64,000 nt of DNA. It comes from Luscinia megarhynchos. Its lineage: Eukaryota > Chordata > Aves > Passeriformes > Turdidae. The notes below the pieces were generated by a model, which saw only the letters and a list, made by a program, of their open reading frames with translations, had not been told where the DNA came from and made no database searches. Shown piece after piece: positions 63,651 to 64,000 of the stretch. The translations under genes and the position numbers were made by a program. The stretch is from contig JAPFBE010000002.1 of assembly GCA_034336665.1 (NCBI GenBank), positions 10,692,406-10,756,405 of the forward strand, in the 5' to 3' direction. Numbering within the stretch: the stretch's first letter is position 1; the number at the start of each line of letters is the position of its first letter.

Positions 63651-64000
63651 CTTTTAGATGGCCAGCTTCATTCCTGAACTGCTTTCCTCTCTCATTCTCA
63701 TTCTTGTCGCAGCACGTTTCTCTGGCTGGGAAGAGAAGCAGTGCCTGACTGGGCACTGGCAAGAGCTCAAGGGCTGAGGCTCATCCCCTTCAGAGAGTTT
63801 CTCACACTGCATCGGTCCAAAGCAGCACACAACAAGTGGTTTGGGGTGCAAAATCAAGGGGTTTCGAACCTCTTCATCTTTTCAGCAGGTGCTGGGGTGA
63901 TTGTTTCGGTAATGATTAAGGGATGCTCTCTTCTGATCTTCTCCTTGTCAGCCCGCATGCACACAGTGCAGTTAGGATGCTGTCATCATTACCAGGATTC
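63651..64000. promoter_or_regulatory. complex repeat-free block at the window edge with a 9-bp inverted repeat
   Basis: GGTAATGAT at 63908-63916 and ATCATTACC at 63985-63993 are exact reverse complements 68 bp apart. The sequence between them is of high complexity and retains CpG (cccgcatgc). The block runs off the window, so its extent is unknown. It could be an enhancer fragment or part of a transcribed structure. Confidence 0.28.

Noticed and set aside
1..64000. Prokaryotic operons, CRISPR arrays, tRNA or rRNA genes
   Set aside because: None of the hallmarks (spaced direct repeats, cloverleaf with TTCGANNC arm, rRNA cores, ribosome-binding sites) was seen; the window is vertebrate nuclear DNA.

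Overview
The window looks like AT-rich nuclear DNA from a vertebrate, most likely a bird. Two reverse-oriented CR1 LINE fragments (2854-3245 and 47282-48132) carry the CR1-type 3' end and remnants of the CR1 reverse-transcriptase ORF. Two LTR-like segments have terminal TG...CA and 5-bp flanking repeats. Interspersed repeats are sparse and CpG is rare. Crocodilian or turtle DNA cannot be excluded from sequence alone. There are no operons, ribosome-binding sites, CRISPR arrays or recognisable tRNA/rRNA genes. I find no intact protein-coding gene: the open reading frames of 60-177 codons are what AT-rich noncoding DNA, repeats and LTRs produce by chance. The window is best read as a gene desert or a very large intron.

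Layout. 1-12.8 kb is mostly featureless, with a small CpG-rich exon-like patch (about 2.2-2.5 kb), an old CR1 fragment and a nested GC-rich hairpin (5657-5721). 12.8-23 kb is repeat-poor, with several blocks that have the texture of conserved regulatory DNA: dense homeodomain-type cores, long palindromes and a Grainyhead-type AACCGGTT palindrome at 22245-22256. 23.7-25.9 kb is the accessory patch: two neighbouring LTR-like elements, the first containing a G-quadruplex-prone GC-rich core and the second carrying TATA, ETS-like sites and polyadenylation signals. 26-32 kb is AT-rich with a 340-bp TATC/TATATC microsatellite and a 165-bp pentanucleotide satellite, followed by a homeodomain-core-rich block. 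32-47 kb is mostly featureless, except for a decayed PIF/Harbinger transposase on the minus strand (42639-43013), recognised only by translating broken frames, and an exon-like segment 600 bp upstream of it on the same strand. 47.3-48.1 kb is the larger CR1. 50-64 kb holds further regulatory-looking blocks, a 15-base minus-strand G-quadruplex motif, a 43-bp tandem duplication and a possible ancient SINE-like element.

The genes do not form a system: there is no coherent set of genes here. The most notable items are the Harbinger relic, because DNA transposons are scarce in bird genomes, the nested hairpin, the two side-by-side LTRs and the palindrome/G-quadruplex clusters. The regulatory calls rest on sequence texture and known motif cores; cross-species alignment would decide them.
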